NCBI GenBank assembly: GCA_030686995.1
Contig: CM060691.1
Location: 66,025,607-66,089,606, forward strand
Reading direction: 5' to 3'
From: Artemisia argyi
Taxonomy: Eukaryota; Streptophyta; Magnoliopsida; Asterales; Asteraceae
Length of the DNA: 64,000 nucleotides
A model generated the notes under the pieces. It saw only the letters and a list, made by a program, of their open reading frames with translations. It searched no databases and was not told the DNA's origin. Shown one piece after another: positions 37,383 to 50,522 of this stretch. The stretch's first letter is position 1, and every line of letters starts with the position of its first letter. The position numbers and the translations under genes are program-made.

Positions 37383-39443
37383 ATGTATCAATCAAGGTCG
37401 TTGATGCATGAGTTAGAGACATATTTAGTGAAGAGATGCATGGAACAGTGTAGATCACTTAATTCACACCTTAAGGTCCTCTCAAACAAAGACTTAGCAA
37501 GAACTTGTTCAGAGTATGGATTCAAACGGGCATTTCCATCACTCTTTGGAGAAGACTTTGACATTTTCACGAATATGATGTTCGAAAATGTGAATCAACT
37601 TGAAAAGCAACTTGCATCAGAAGAAGTTCACGAGAATGAATCCAAGGCCACCTTCAGAGTGACCAAGGAACAGTTTCAGCAGTTCATCAAATCCCGGTTT
37701 TTTATGGCATGCTTGTATTTTTTTGAATACACTCGAATCGAGGTTGAAACTTTCCAAGACATATTGATCCGAGATTTAGATTCGATTGAGAAGGCGATTC
37801 TTCACAGAAGAAATTATGTCCAAAGAGTGACTGAACAAAAGTTGCAGATTCAAGAAGAGCAATCTAATATGGTTGACGCATTGGAAGCTAATTTGGGTGT
37901 CATGGAAAGCAATGGGATAGAATTAGAAGAGCAGAATGACAGTAGTAGATTAGGGAATGATACAGATGCAGACTGTGCAGAGATCAGACCCTCCTATGAC
38001 TCAGAGCCCAACTTTGACAAAGGACAGATGGATGCGGAAGATGTCATACCCATCTATGACACAGAACCTAACTTTGACAAAGAGAAAATGGTTGAGGTAC
38101 AATCTAATGTTGATCGTATTATGCCTGCAAATGAGAAACAACAATCTGTACAACCTAACTTCAGTAATGAAGGAGAGGTTGACCAGAATGTTGTTCAATG
38201 TCCTGACAAATATTCTGAGTCTGAGTCCTTACCTGATAATCCAATAACTGAAACATCATACCAAACTCTTGAGTCTGAAAACATTGTTCTCAAAAAGACC
38301 ATTGCCCAATTTCATAAAGATTTTTCAAAACTAGAGGCACATTGCATCTCGCTTGAACTTAAATTGCAAAACGAATCTTTATCTTTGGGCAACAATGGTC
38401 AAGTTTCGAATGAACTAAGTAAACGTGTGGATACATTAGTTAAAGAAAATGAGCTATTAAAAGGTCAAATTCAAGCAAAGGTGTTTGCACATGCTGCATT
38501 GCAAAACAAATTAAGAAGATAGACTGGCAAGAGTGTGGATACTAAGTTTGCAAAACCATCAATCTTGGGGAAACCGCCTTCTCAGACAATTAGAAAACAA
38601 TCAGTTGTTAGACAACCAACTGCATTTAAATCTGAATGACCTAAATTTTCAAAATATCAGTTTGACTCCCAAGTTGTTGAGAAAAACAATTTGACAAAAC
38701 CAGTCACTCCACATTCTTGGCCTAAGGAAAATGCATATGTGTCTGCTAAATCTCAACACGTGATTATGCCTGGCTCATCTAGGATTAGTTCTAAAACAGT
38801 GTCTAAAACGAGCAATAAAAGTAAAGATTCTTATGGAAAATATGACATGTACACGAACTATGATCTAGAAAAGGCTAGGAAAAAGGCGCTACTTCAAAAG
38901 GATGGAATTCTAGGTTCAAAACCTCAAGTGAGGCCTTCCACTGTAGTACAGAACACTGCTTGTAGTAGCACACCAAAACCTAGGAGTTCTCAACAAACTA
39001 ATAGGAATTAGCTAGCATCTAAGAGTAGTTGCGTAAATAATCATGTTGTTTGTGCTTTAAAATATCTTCAAAAAGGAAATTCACTTGAAAAGGCTCAATC
39101 GACTAAGACAAACAAACCCGTTGAACAAAAAGTCATAAGTCAGAAACCTAAGAAGTGGATCAATATAGGACATAGGTTTTCTCAACGAAGTGATGCTCCC
39201 ACATTTCATTCTGCTGCATCTAAAAGGAAAACATCTCCTAGATCTAACATTAGGTGGGTACACACGGGTAGAATTTTCAAATCGATTGGTCTAAGGTGGA
39301 TTCCTACAGGAAAGAGTTTAGACATTTGCACCAAAACTAATGTGAAATCCACAACATCTATCCCTGAGGCGAGCAAGGAAATCATTGATATAGTGTGTCC
39401 GAGTGTCAAGAAGATAATTGATACGACATCTTTATGCTTCTAA
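37383..39443 (+). pseudogene. C1 gag-like coiled-coil polyprotein segment
   Basis: The first frame (37383-38522, 379 codons) is continuous, starting MYQSRSLMHELE. It has an acidic middle with a duplicated YDSEPNFDKG/YDTEPNFDKE motif and a predicted coiled coil near its end (ENIVLKKTIAQFHKDFSKLE). Stops at 38520-38522, about 38637 and 39009-39011 split it, and the reading continues to about 39443 with RWVHTGRIF and RWIPTGKSLD, repeats also seen in the C2 spacer (YQWRPTGRKF). I cannot see a UBN2 gag domain or a CCHC knuckle. Role: linker part of a copia polyprotein, by comparison with C2. Whether the first frame is still translated is unknown. Confidence 0.72.
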
Positions 39444-39520
39444 CATCCGGAACCGAATTACACTTGGGGATCCATGTTCTCTGTTTTGTCTATTCTTTCT
39501 TCTTTTCAGATATAACAGCA

Positions 39521-39565
39521 ATGGCTTCGGAACAAATCAGTTTCGGACCCGAGCTTAATGGAATG
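39521..39565 (+). pseudogene. C1 post-integrase linker, left of LARD2
   Basis: This short in-frame piece (MASEQISFGPELNGM) is cut by LARD2 and continues at 49600 with MASEHNSLGP. The two pieces stay in frame across the site if the insert and one gaatg are ignored. They show a tandem ~15-residue repeat. Confidence 0.7.
39561..39565. repeat. LARD2 target-site duplication, left copy
   Basis: gaatg, repeated exactly at 49595-49599. Confidence 0.92.
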
Positions 39566-42540
39566 TGTAACACCCCCAAAATACCGCAGCGGAAGATTGT
39601 GTCATAAGGGTGCTACTTCATAATACAAAGTACAAGTTATAGAAAACGAACTCTAAGTGAGACGTTTTGAAAAGTTACCATTCGATTAATGAATTCAAAG
39701 TTACAAACATGAGATTCCAAAGTATGATACATAAATGTATACAAAATGTTTTGAATGGTAAATGATAAAAGCGTAAGTCTTCAGAATATGCAGCTTGACT
39801 CTAAGTTCCGTGCACTAGCTATCGCCTTACTAACCTGAGATAAACATGCTAAAGTGTCAACACAATGGTTGGTGAGTTCATAGAGTTTGTCTTAAAACAG
39901 TTGAAAAGCCTAAAAAGAATATTCACACAGCAAAGGCATCGTGAATCCACTCAGTTGCAAATCCCGCCATAAGAGACTTGCGACCTGTGTGTTCACAACC
40001 CACTGAAAAACATATAGTATGAATAAGACATGTATAAGTTCATCAAAACAATTAAGCAATTAGTAGTGAGTCTCTACTTCATCTCCGAAGACCTCACTTG
40101 GGAGCCAATTCCCAAAGACAACTGGGAGCCACTTCCCAAAGAAAATTGGGAGCCACTTCCCAAAGATAAAAGATTACTGGGAGCCACTTCCCAAAGATAA
40201 AAGACAGTCATGTATGTATGAAATCAAGTATAATGCAATCAAGTATAAGACAATCAAGTATAAAACAATCAAGTATAAATGTTTTGAGTATTTGTACAAG
40301 TAAGCAAGTAGTTGTGCATGTATCTCCCCCAAAGAGTTAAAACAAGTATGAAAAGAGTAGGGGCTATGACTCACCTTAAGCTTATGTAAGGAGAAATGAA
40401 AGTGGTAGTCGAATCGCGAAAGTCTCTAAGAGCAGCCTATAATAGAACGTTGCGACTTAGGTTTGGAGTAACGTCTAAGAATACGACGAATTGCCTATAT
40501 ATGTCTATAGTTCATGATGTAGTACTTAGTATATAGTGTAAGTCATTTGAATATAAGTGGTTTATGAAACATGTATAGGTTGTATATCTCTTACTACCGT
40601 TCGGGCCGACATAATTCAGAAGTCATGGAGTAAACGTTCGAGGAGCCAGGACACTTTAATTCGTAAATCCACAACTCATCTCGACGGCAAACTTAATGAA
40701 CTCCTCACATGAGGCTCCCTACTATTGTAGTATTTGATAACATATATATAAGTTTTGATCTTTAAAAGTTACATGGTCTTTAGCCGTGGCTTTGCCGTGA
40801 CCTTGGTCATTGTTACCATGGTCTTGAGACTCAACCTTGGCTTTAGCCATGGTTGTGGTCTTGGGTTTAGGTCATTAGACCTCTTGGTCTCATCTAATTA
40901 TAATGATTATATAGTAACTTTGGTCTAAAAATGGGCTGTTAAGAATTTGAAGAAAATTATCACTCAGAAAGCGTTTTTAGGGCTCGAGCTTCTTTGTTCC
41001 TGAACGAAAACGTCGTTCCGGACAACTTTCATGTTTTAACTTTTTTCTGAATCGGACCAGAAGAGTGATTTTCAAATTGGCAGAATGCAAAACAGTAGGG
41101 TATAGGCAGTTTCGGCGTTTCGGTGTCCTAACTTCTTATGGCCGTATCTTTTGACTCGTGTACTCGTTTTAGGTGATTCAAATTGCTATGTTTTCCTTTT
41201 GAAGTCCTTTATAACAGTAAGTAAGTGTCAAATATCATAGTTATACTATTTTGGTCGTGGTTCTCCATAAAAATCACTAGTTTGCTTGTTTACTTGTCAT
41301 AAGTTAACATATGTATACCCATACCTGTTTTATCCATTTTTAAACATCATGAACACAATAACAAGAACATATATAGCATGAAAGGAACACAAAGAGCATG
41401 AAAATGACAATTAAGCAAGAAAGTATGTTATAGGATTTGCTTACAACTTGAGGCTTTCTAAAAGAAAGGTAAGTAACTAGTAAGGTACGGACTTTGATTG
41501 ACTTAAGCTTCACTCTTTGCAATCTATGATAAACCGAGGTCATTTGAAGATTATAACGACGCTTCTTGAAGTCCAAAGCTATTTGAAGATTATAACGACG
41601 TCTTTTTGGAGTCTTTAAAGTTATAACAACTTTTCTTAGAAAATTTCCAAGATTGAAGATCAAACACTAGTTTTCTTTCAAAAACTAGTTAACTTTCTTA
41701 CAAAATATAAGAAAAGTGCCTTAGGTTTTAGGACTTGAAGGTTATAAGAAGGTGTGGTGCAAGTTTTCTATGTGTTTTAACTTGGTATTTATAGGGTAGG
41801 AAAAATAGTTAATCATATATTGGGTTAGAATTTAACCATGGTTAGTTTAAGACACTTGTAATGATCTAAAGAATCAATGGTCAAGATTTAACCACACATG
41901 GTGACTCCCCCCTCCCTATGGCAGTTCAAGGAGGATAAGGATGACTAGATGAGTAGTCATGGTCTTTGGATGATAATATCCTAAGTATGTAGCTAGTTTC
42001 GACTCCGTAAATTGCTAACCGTATGTTTTTAAGTCACGAAACGTAAAACCGGGTATCCTAAAAATATGAAACTTATAAATATGCTAGAACTTATCAATAT
42101 ACTCCATAATAAAATATAAAATGAGTGGTAGGATCTATCGGGTGCTAAAACCCTGCTAAAAACTGGAAACACGGGTCTAAAAAGCGTAATTCGCGTAAAA
42201 CGCTGAACTGAAAAACGTAAAATTCTAAAAGTTTTGGAATTGTCCTAAAATGAGAGAAAATCATATTTCTATTGTTTATAATGTTTTATGGACATATCGG
42301 GATGCTGGAATGACGTTTAAACCTAAAAGTAAATCTCGGACACGGCTTTGTGATTTTTGTAGAAATGATCCGACGAGCGTCAAACTCTCGGATTATCGTT
42401 AAAATAGTTTAACTTACGAGAATATGAAATAAAAATTTCTGAGATGAATAGTGAAAAGTGAATAGTAAAAAGTGAATAGTAAAAATGAATAGTGAAATTT
42501 TTCGGGAATAAAAGTTAACCTGAAATTGCGAATTGTTACA
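39566..42540 (-). repeat. LARD2 3' LTR (left)
   Basis: The LTR is 2975 bp. Read on the minus strand it runs TGTAACAATTC to GGTGTTACA. It carries a 24-26 bp minisatellite (40099-40205) instead of the 39 bp one in LARD1. Confidence 0.93.
40099..40205. repeat. LARD2 LTR minisatellite, left copy
   Basis: Four to five units of the type TGGGAGCCACTTCCCAAAGA; each unit includes the inverted pair TGGGA/TCCCA. The same array lies in the right LTR at 47147-47253. Confidence 0.9.
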
Positions 42541-42972
42541 GTCTCTACCCCTTAAGGAGAACTTCGTCCCGAAGTTCAGTTGATGCTAACTACTTACTGT
42601 GTCTAAAAGAATTCGGGATTTCAGGATCTCTAAAATAGTGGTGTTCACTCTGATTCGTCTAAGGTTGTGGTTAAGGAGTCGTATCGGCTACAATTAAGCC
42701 CACTTATTTATAACACATTACTTACATAAAGAAGCGTCCAAATTCATGTAAGTAAGGGATCATAAACTTATGGTTCGGTGATTTACAATTTCTTTATTTA
42801 AATGAAGAGGCATCCCAATCCATTTAAATAAGGAGATTCTAAATCATCCTACTTAAGAATTTCCGACATAAAATCCGCCTTCTGAGGCCGATAGTAAGAT
42901 AATCAAGTCATCAAATCCCTAAAGCTAAGCAATAATATTATTTAACTCAAATCTTGTGTCTCATCAAACAAG

Positions 42973-42977
42973 AACTG
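42973..42977. repeat. Solo LTR target-site duplication, left copy
   Basis: aactg, repeated at 46356-46360. It lies in the loop of LARD hairpin H1. Confidence 0.92.
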
Positions 42978-45900
42978 TGTCACACCCCCAAAATCGGGTC
43001 CAGCGGAAGCATACATGCAGCTGGGGTGTAACTCAATTGATATCACAATACAAGTACAAAAATGGTTTTCATTTTAGTCATTTAGAATAAAATCGTTAAA
43101 TCAAAAATGTTGAATTTACATCGTTAAAAGTTGTGCGGAAGTAGGCCCTTAAATAGTTTAAAACGGTCCCCATATAAATAATCAGAGTCTTCTATGACCA
43201 TGCCATGCCCTGCCAAAACCTCCTGTAGCGTGCCATAGGTTAAAACCTGAAAATACATGCTAAAGTGTCAACACGAGGTTGGTGAGTTCATAGAGTTTGT
43301 TTAACAAATAATGCCTATAGAGAAAAGATCGCCCAGCAAAGGCATCGTAAATCCACTCAGTTACAAGTCCCGCCATAAGAGCCTTGTAACCTGTGTGTTT
43401 ACAACCCACTGCCAAATGTGTTAAAGTCTACGTGAACAAAAGAAATACTGGTATCCAAAATTCCCAGATAAGTATAGCAAAAATGGCTATATAAATAATT
43501 CAGTCAATGAGGCCATATGATAAATCAGTCAAGCGGGAAAACCCGTAATAAGGTTGATGCAAGGCATCTTAATTCAGTCAAGTAATGAAACAGTAATATT
43601 ACGTTTGACATCACAGCCAAGTGGGGAATACCACAATACATTTGACATCACAGCCAAGTGGGGAATACCACAATATTACAATGGACATATAGGTCAATCA
43701 AGTAGGGAAACAGCAATACTACGTTTGACATCACAGCCAAGTGGGGAATACCACAATACTACGTTTGACATCACAGCCAAGTGGGGAATACCACAATACG
43801 TTTGACATCACAGCCAAGTGGGGAATACCACAGTATTACGTTTGACATCACAGCCAAGTGGGGAATACCACAGTATTACAATGAGCATAAAGGTCAATTG
43901 GTTACAATGCGGTCATATAAACAAGGATAATCAATCCCATGAAATACAGGAAATCAAACATACCAATGAATGCAGGTGATCAAACATACAAATGAATGCA
44001 GGTGATCAAACATATGTTTAGGTAACATTGGAAATATTTGAGAAATCAACCAGGTAAAACAAGTAGTGCGTTTAAGTAAAACGAGCATGTATTCTCCCCC
44101 AAAGAGTTTACCAAAACAATTGAAAAAGTAGGGGCTATGACTCACCTGGAGCGATAGCAATGATGACAAGAATGGATACACTGAAATGAGGCACGATCTC
44201 TAACCGCAACCTAATATGAGTAATAACGATCTACCTTAGATCATGACATAATGAAATGAATGCACGTGCACATGATGCCTATACCACTCGTAACTTGGAA
44301 ATACTAGTTATTGTCAAAGTAAAATAGTTTCCATACTTAGGAAAAATAAGTCCAATAGGAGTTATAAAAACTTGTCGTAGTATATCGTATAAAAATGTTA
44401 GCGTTCTATCCCTCGTATCAAAAACCTTAAAATAACGTCGTTAAGTCGTATAAATATTCCTTTGGGTCATACGTATTTCATTTGTTAAGAATATAGTCCT
44501 TAGTAACATTTCTAGAAAATATATCATTTAGTGCGTAAGTTATTATTTTCTAGTAGTGACAAAATATATATATAGTTTTGACGATGTTAAAACGCGTACA
44601 ACTTGGTCGTTTTAAGCTCATTTTACTCGTTCTTTATATCCCCGGAATCATGGGACAAAATACTAACATATTTTTGATAAGTCGGGATGGCTAGATTTAG
44701 TTTTGCGCCTCGAATTTGCCCGTGAGTACTGTTCATCAGCAAGCAGTTTTTCAGAAATATTTTTCGTCGTTAAACTCGTTTTTAGCGTATCTCCTTCGTT
44801 ATTAACTCGTTTTTATCCCCGTTTTCGGCCATAGTTCCGTATCGGAAAGTATTTTCTAAATCTTTGGTCAAAACTTAGTCACCATCTACTGATTTTCCCA
44901 CGAAATTAAAATAGGGACAGTAGGTATATCAAAAGTTTCAAAAACCATTTTCAAGTCTCTAAACTAGTTCCATCCTCCATCAAACCACTTTCAAACACCA
45001 CAAAGCTAATCTAATCCTACCATACACCTTCTTAGGGTGTCATGGGTCCTTAAACATCATCAATCCACTAGGTCTAACAAGGGTTTCATATGTTTCCATT
45101 TCTAGGGCTTCAAAGTTAATATATACAAAAATGGAGTGGTACAAGTTGATGCATGTATAAGATCTTGTAAGAAAATTATATAAACATAATAATAACTTGT
45201 AAAAATCATAAAAATGAGTTTGTTAACTTACTTGAAGGTTTAGGAAGTTTGGATGATAAAAACCTACTAATCCTTGAGTTTTTATTTCAAAACTCCAACA
45301 AGGATGACTATATGAACTAGTTTATACCAAGATCTTGTAAAATTTGTTCTCCTTGCTCCTTGACTCACCTAGGTCGATCCACACTTAAGAGAATGAGAGA
45401 AAATAAAGTTTACTTGAACTAGAAAATGATTTTGTAATTAAAATGGATGAAAAAGTTTAATTTATACTTGGAGACAATTGTTAGGTTGGCATTTAAGTTG
45501 GTTGGTGTAGTTTTAATGCATGAAGACCATGGGGAGGGGGGGTTGGCCGGCCATGGAAAGGAGGAAAAGAGGGAAATATGTTTTGTGATTTATTTAGGAG
45601 TATAAGTGTAGTATTAGTGTTGTTTTTAGGTAGTTTAAGTATAATCGGGTACCGGGTTTGCTAGAAATAAATTTTAATAAAGTTAACCAGGACTTAATAA
45701 TGTCATAAAAATGATAAAAATATGTTGGGCACAAGTATTGGGTGTTTGGGTGATTATTGTTTAGTTTCCACGAAAACCGTCGTAATTAAATTTGACGTAC
45801 GATATTAATTAGTTAAATTTCCAAGATACCGGGTAAATGAGTTTTATAATTATTGTAGCATTGTAAGAGATATAAAAACATGTCGGGACCTTTGTGGGGA

Positions 45901-46355
45901 TTGTCGGATATGTCAGACTTGTTTATAGCTCGTGTGTTAACGTTTATTTAAAAATAAACATACGTAAAAGTTAATTATACTAAAAGTAGTAATTTAATTA
46001 TCCTACGAGTGGAATAGTATGCAAGTGACATAATGATGGTACGCAGACTATTTCTAGTCCGAATGAAATGTCTCATGATAATGCATGAATTCGCTCCTGA
46101 ACCAATACGGTTACGCGAATTTTGAATACCCGTAAACTAAGTTTACGATGACATGAGTAATGCACGTGAATAGTGGTTTTCTTCCGGGAATGAATAGTGT
46201 CAAGGGAATAGTAAAATTTCCGAACGTTTCTCGAAATGTCAAATTGACCTCAAAAACGATGAATAGTGATCGATGAATAGTAAATGATGAATAGTAACTT
46301 GTGAATAGTAAATTGTCGAGGTTTGGAAAATGACCGAAAATTACGAGTTGTGACA
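42978..46355 (-). mobile_element. Nested solo LTR of a related gypsy/LARD family
   Basis: A 3378 bp sequence bounded by TGTCACACCCCC and GAGTTGTGACA, with a perfect aactg duplication and no internal domain, so it is a solo LTR left by LTR-LTR recombination. Its ends and several inner blocks (the splice-like motifs and the CCCCCAAAGAGTT/GTAGGGGCTATGACTCACC segment) match the LARD LTRs, so it is a related family. It carries its own minisatellite (43594-43880). The rest is AT-rich with no frame worth calling. Confidence 0.93.
43594..43880. repeat. Solo LTR minisatellite
   Basis: About six units of ~36 bp contain TTTGACATCACAGCC and AAGTGGGGAATACCACAAT, with one interruption by a related AAGTAGGGAAACAGCAAT unit. 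The open frame across it (43554-43805) is a product of the repeat. Confidence 0.92.
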
Positions 46356-46360
46356 AACTG
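46356..46360. repeat. Solo LTR target-site duplication, right copy
   Basis: aactg, matching 42973-42977. Confidence 0.92.
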
Positions 46361-46598
46361 TCACAAGATCAAGTTAATTAATTAGTTATTACTGAGCTCC
46401 ATGTTTTTAATGACTCGGCTACTCTCTGGGGTTCCTTATAATACTAAAGTCACATCATCTAACAGCGTGGAACTAAACCAACAACTACCAAAAAGCGTCT
46501 GTGTATGTAGTATGTGTAAGGCAAATAAAGAGGAGAGTCTTAACGTATATAGTAGTTATAGTCTAGGCACTAAATGCAACCTAGTTCTCTATAACCAA

Positions 46599-46611
46599 GG
46601 CTCTGGTACCA
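46599..46611 (-). promoter_or_regulatory. LARD2 primer-binding site
   Basis: The minus strand reads TGGTACCAGAGCC just inside the 5' LTR. One base differs from LARD1 (TGGTATCAGAGCC). Confidence 0.88.
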
Positions 46612-46614
46612 ATC

Positions 46615-49594
46615 TGTAACACCCCCAAAATACCGCAGCGGAAGACTGTGTCATAAGGGTGCTACTTCATAATACAAAGTACAAGTTATAGAAAACGAAC
46701 TCTAAATGAGACGTTTTGAAAAGTTACCATTCGATTAATGAATTCAAAGTTACAAACATGAGATTCCAAAGTATGATACATAAATGTATACAAAATGTTT
46801 TGAATGGTAAATGATAAAAGCGTAAGTCTTCAGAATATGCAGCTTGACTCTAAGTTCCACGCACTAGCTATCGCCTTACTAACCTGAGATAAACATGCTA
46901 AAGTGTCAACACAATGGTTGGTGAATTCATAGAGTTTGTCTTAAAACAGTTGAAAAGCCTAAAAAGAATATTCGCACAACAAAGGCATCGTGAATCCACT
47001 CAGTTGCAAATCCCGCCATAAGAGACTTGCAACCTGTGTGTTCACAACCCACTGCTAACATATAGTATGAATAACACATGTATAAGTTCATCAAAACAAT
47101 TAAGCAATTAGTAGTGAGTCTCTACTTCATCTCCGAAGACCTCACTTGGGAGCCAATTCCCAAAGACAACTGGGAGCCACTTCCCAAAGAAAACTGGGAG
47201 CCACTTCCCAAAGATAAAAGATTACTGGGAGCCACTTCCCAAAGATAAAAGACAGTCATATATGTATGAAATCAAGTATAATGCAATCAAGTATAAGACA
47301 ATCAAGTATAAAACAATCAAGTATAAATGTTTTGAGTATTTGTACAAGTAAGCAAGTAGTTGTGCATGTATCTCCCCCAAAGAGTTAAAACAAGTATGAA
47401 AAGAGTAGGGGCTATGACTCACCTTAAGCTTATGTAATGAGAAATGAAAGTGGTAGTCGAATCGCGAAAGTCTCTAAGAGCAGCCTATAATAGAACGTTG
47501 TGACTTAGGTTTGGAGTATCGTCTAAGAATACGACGAATTGCCTATATATGTCTTGCATATAGTTCATGATGTAGTACTTAGTATATAGTGTAAGTCATT
47601 TGAATATAAGTGGTTTATGAAACATGTATAGGTTGTATATCTCTTACTACCGTTCGGGCCGACATAATTCAGAAGTCATGGAGTAAACGTTCGAGGAGCC
47701 AGGACACTTTAATTCGTAAATCTACAACTCATCTCGACGGCTTACTTAATGAACTCCTCACATGAGGCTCCCTACTATTGTAGTATTTGATAACATATAT
47801 GTAAGTTTTGATCTTTAAAAGTTACATGGTCTTTAGCCGTGGCTTTTCCGTGACCTTGGTCATTGTTACCATGGTCTTGAGACTCAACCTTGGCTTTAGC
47901 CATGGTTGTGGTCTTGGCTTTAGGTCATTAGACCTCTTGGTCTCATCTAATTATAATGATTATATAGTAACTTTGGTCTAAAAATGGGCTGTTAAGAATT
48001 TGAAGAAAATTATCACTCAGAAAGCCTTTTCAGGGCTCGAGCTTCTTTGTACCTGAACGAAAACGTCGTTCCGGACAACTTTCGTGTTTTAACTTTTTGA
48101 TGAATCGGACCAGAAGAGTGACTTTCAAATTGGCAGAATGCAAAACAGTAGGGTATAGGCAGTTTCGGCGTTTCGGTGTCGCTAACTTCTTATGGCCGTA
48201 CCTTTTGACTCGTGTACTCGTTTTAGGTGATTCAAATTGCTATGTTTTCCTTTTGAAGTCCTTTATAACAGTAAGTAAGTGTCAAATATCATAGTTATAC
48301 TATTTTGGTCGTGGTTCTCCATAAAAATCACTAGTTTGCTTGTTTACTTGTCATAAGTTAACATATGTATACCAATACTTGTTTTATCCATTTTTAAACA
48401 TCATGAACACAATAACAAGAACATATATAGCATGAAAGGAACACAAAGAGCATGAAAATGACAATTAAGCAAGAAAGTATGTTATAGGATTTGCTTACAA
48501 CTTGAGGCTTTCTAAAAGAAAGGTAAGTAACTAGTAAGGTACGGACTTTGATTGACTTAAGCTTCACTCTTTGCAATCTATGATAAACCGAGGTCATTTG
48601 AAGATTATAACGACGCCTTCTTGAAGTCCAAAGCTATTTGAAGATTATAACGACGTCTTTTTGGAGACTTTAAAGTTATAACAACTTTTCTTAGAAAATT
48701 TCCAAGATTGAAGATCAAACACTAGTTTTCTTTCAAAAACTAGTTAACTTTCTTACAAAATATAAGAAAAGTGCCTTAGGTTTTAGGACTTGAAGGTTAT
48801 AAGAAGGTGTGGTGCAAGTTTTCTATGTGTTTTAGCTTGGTATTTATAAGGTAGGAAAAATAGTTAACCATATATTGGGTTAGAATTTAATCATGGTTAG
48901 TTTAAGACACTTGTAATGATCTAAAGAATCAATGGTCAAGATTTAACCACACATGGTGACTCCCCCTCCCTATGGCGGTTCAAGGACGATAAGGATGACT
49001 AGATGAGTAGTCATGGTCTTTGGTTGATAATATCCTAAGTATGTAGCTAGTTTCGACTCCGTAAATTGCTAACCGTAAGTTTTTAAGTCACGAAACGTAA
49101 AACCGGGTATCCTAAAAATATGAAACTTATAAATATGCTAGAACTTATCAGTATACTCCATAATAAAATATAAAATGAGTGGTAGGATCTATCGGGTGCT
49201 AAAACCCTGCTAAAAACTGGAAACACGGGTCTAAAACACGTAATTCGCGTAAAACGCTGAACTGAAAAACGTAAAATTCCAAAAGTTTTGGAATTGTCCT
49301 AAAATGAGAGAAAATCATATTTCTATTGTTTATAATGTTTTATGGACATATCGGGATGCTGGAATGACGTTTAAACCTAAAAGTAAATCTCGGACACGGC
49401 TTTGTGATTTTTGTAGAAATGATCTGACGAGCGTCAAACTCTCGGATTATCGTTAAAATAGTTTAACTTACGAGAATATGAAATAAAAATTTCTGAGATG
49501 AATAGTGAAAAATGAATAGTAAAAAGTGAATAGTAAAAATGAATAGTGAAATTTTTCGGGAATAAAAGTTAACCTGAAATTGCGAATTGTTACA
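46615..49594 (-). repeat. LARD2 5' LTR (right)
   Basis: The LTR is 2980 bp and very close to the left LTR. It carries the TATA box (48839-48848, minus), the putative intron (46884-47422, minus) and the minisatellite (47147-47253). Confidence 0.93.
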
Positions 49595-50522
49595 GAATGG
49601 CTTCTGAGCATAACAGCTTAGGACCCGCAGTCATCCGTCTAAAATTTCTGGATACTTCGGCTGAACCATTGTCACTCTCTAGCAAGGAATTGGAAACCCT
49701 GTTTGTTCAGCTATTTGATGATTCAATTGAAAACCGTCCTCAAGAAGTCTCACCAATTTCCGCTGCACACCCTGAGAATATTCAACAACCACTGTTGAGA
49801 AAGACGGTCCTCCAAGTGAATCTCCAACAACATCAGGACAAACCGCTTCCAACTCTAGACAATCAGCTGAAGATCCATAACTACAATCAGTGCCACAACC
49901 TGCAGATTATGACGGAAATACGTTCCTCAATCCATCTGTACCGACTCCAACCGTTCTTGATATAATAGAGTCGTCTTCTCGCAATTTGGATCCGTCTAAT
50001 ATGCATACGTTCTAACAACATCACCCTTCGACTCATTATTGGAATTAAATGGATTTGGAAAACAAGCTGGACGCAGAAGGCACAGTGATTCGCAACAAAT
50101 CTTCTTTAGTTACAAAGGGATACAGTCAATGAAGCAGGATTGTACATGACTGTCATCAACAAAAGCTTAGTATGTAGCCATGTCTGCTTTTTGTGCTCAA
50201 GTCATTCGGATGAGAACTTAGCTCACGGACTACGGCTATGTATTTGACTAGATCTCAATGTACTATGACTCAAAGTGTGCTATCGCTATCTCGTGCAACA
50301 CCATTCATCATTCCAAAGCCCAACAAGTTGCTCTCCGTTACCATTTCATCTAAAAGCATGTCGAAAAGGGTAAAATTGAATTAAATTTTGTGAGTACTGA
50401 ATACCAATTGGCGGACTTGTTTTCAAAGGCTTTACATCCATCAAGGTTTGTTGATTCAGTTCACCAAATTGGTATGTGGTGTTTGACTCCAGATGATTTG
50501 CAAAATTTTCTTAAAACCTAAG
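49595..50522 (+). pseudogene. C1 linker, RT scrap and RNase H end
   Basis: Right of LARD2 the linker frame continues (MASEHNSLGP ... ELETLFVQLFDD) to a stop at 49963-49965. At about 50049-50130 is a piece resembling the start of copia RT (AEGTVIRNKSSLVTKGYSQ). The text then jumps, with no RT palm or YVDD box, to RNase H end sequence from about 50200, with FVSTEYQLADLFSKAL (about 50386-50433) and a stop near 50520. The junction at about 50130-50140 marks an internal deletion of most of RT. The copy cannot encode an active polymerase. Confidence 0.8.

Larger units (their letters stand above)
39566..49594 (-). mobile_element. LARD2, minus-strand LARD with nested solo LTR
   Basis: Same family as LARD1 in reverse orientation: 3' LTR 39566-42540, internal 42541-46614, 5' LTR 46615-49594. 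Without the solo LTR and its extra aactg, the internal domain is about 691 bp, matching LARD1. The primer site (46599-46611), polypurine tract (42542-42553) and hairpins H1-H3 are present. The LTRs are nearly identical to each other. It disrupts the C1 linker frame. Confidence 0.94.

Noticed and set aside
43594..43880. Possible CRISPR-like array in the solo LTR
   Set aside because: Units are head-to-tail ~36 bp repeats without unique spacers, inside a plant LTR; it is a minisatellite.
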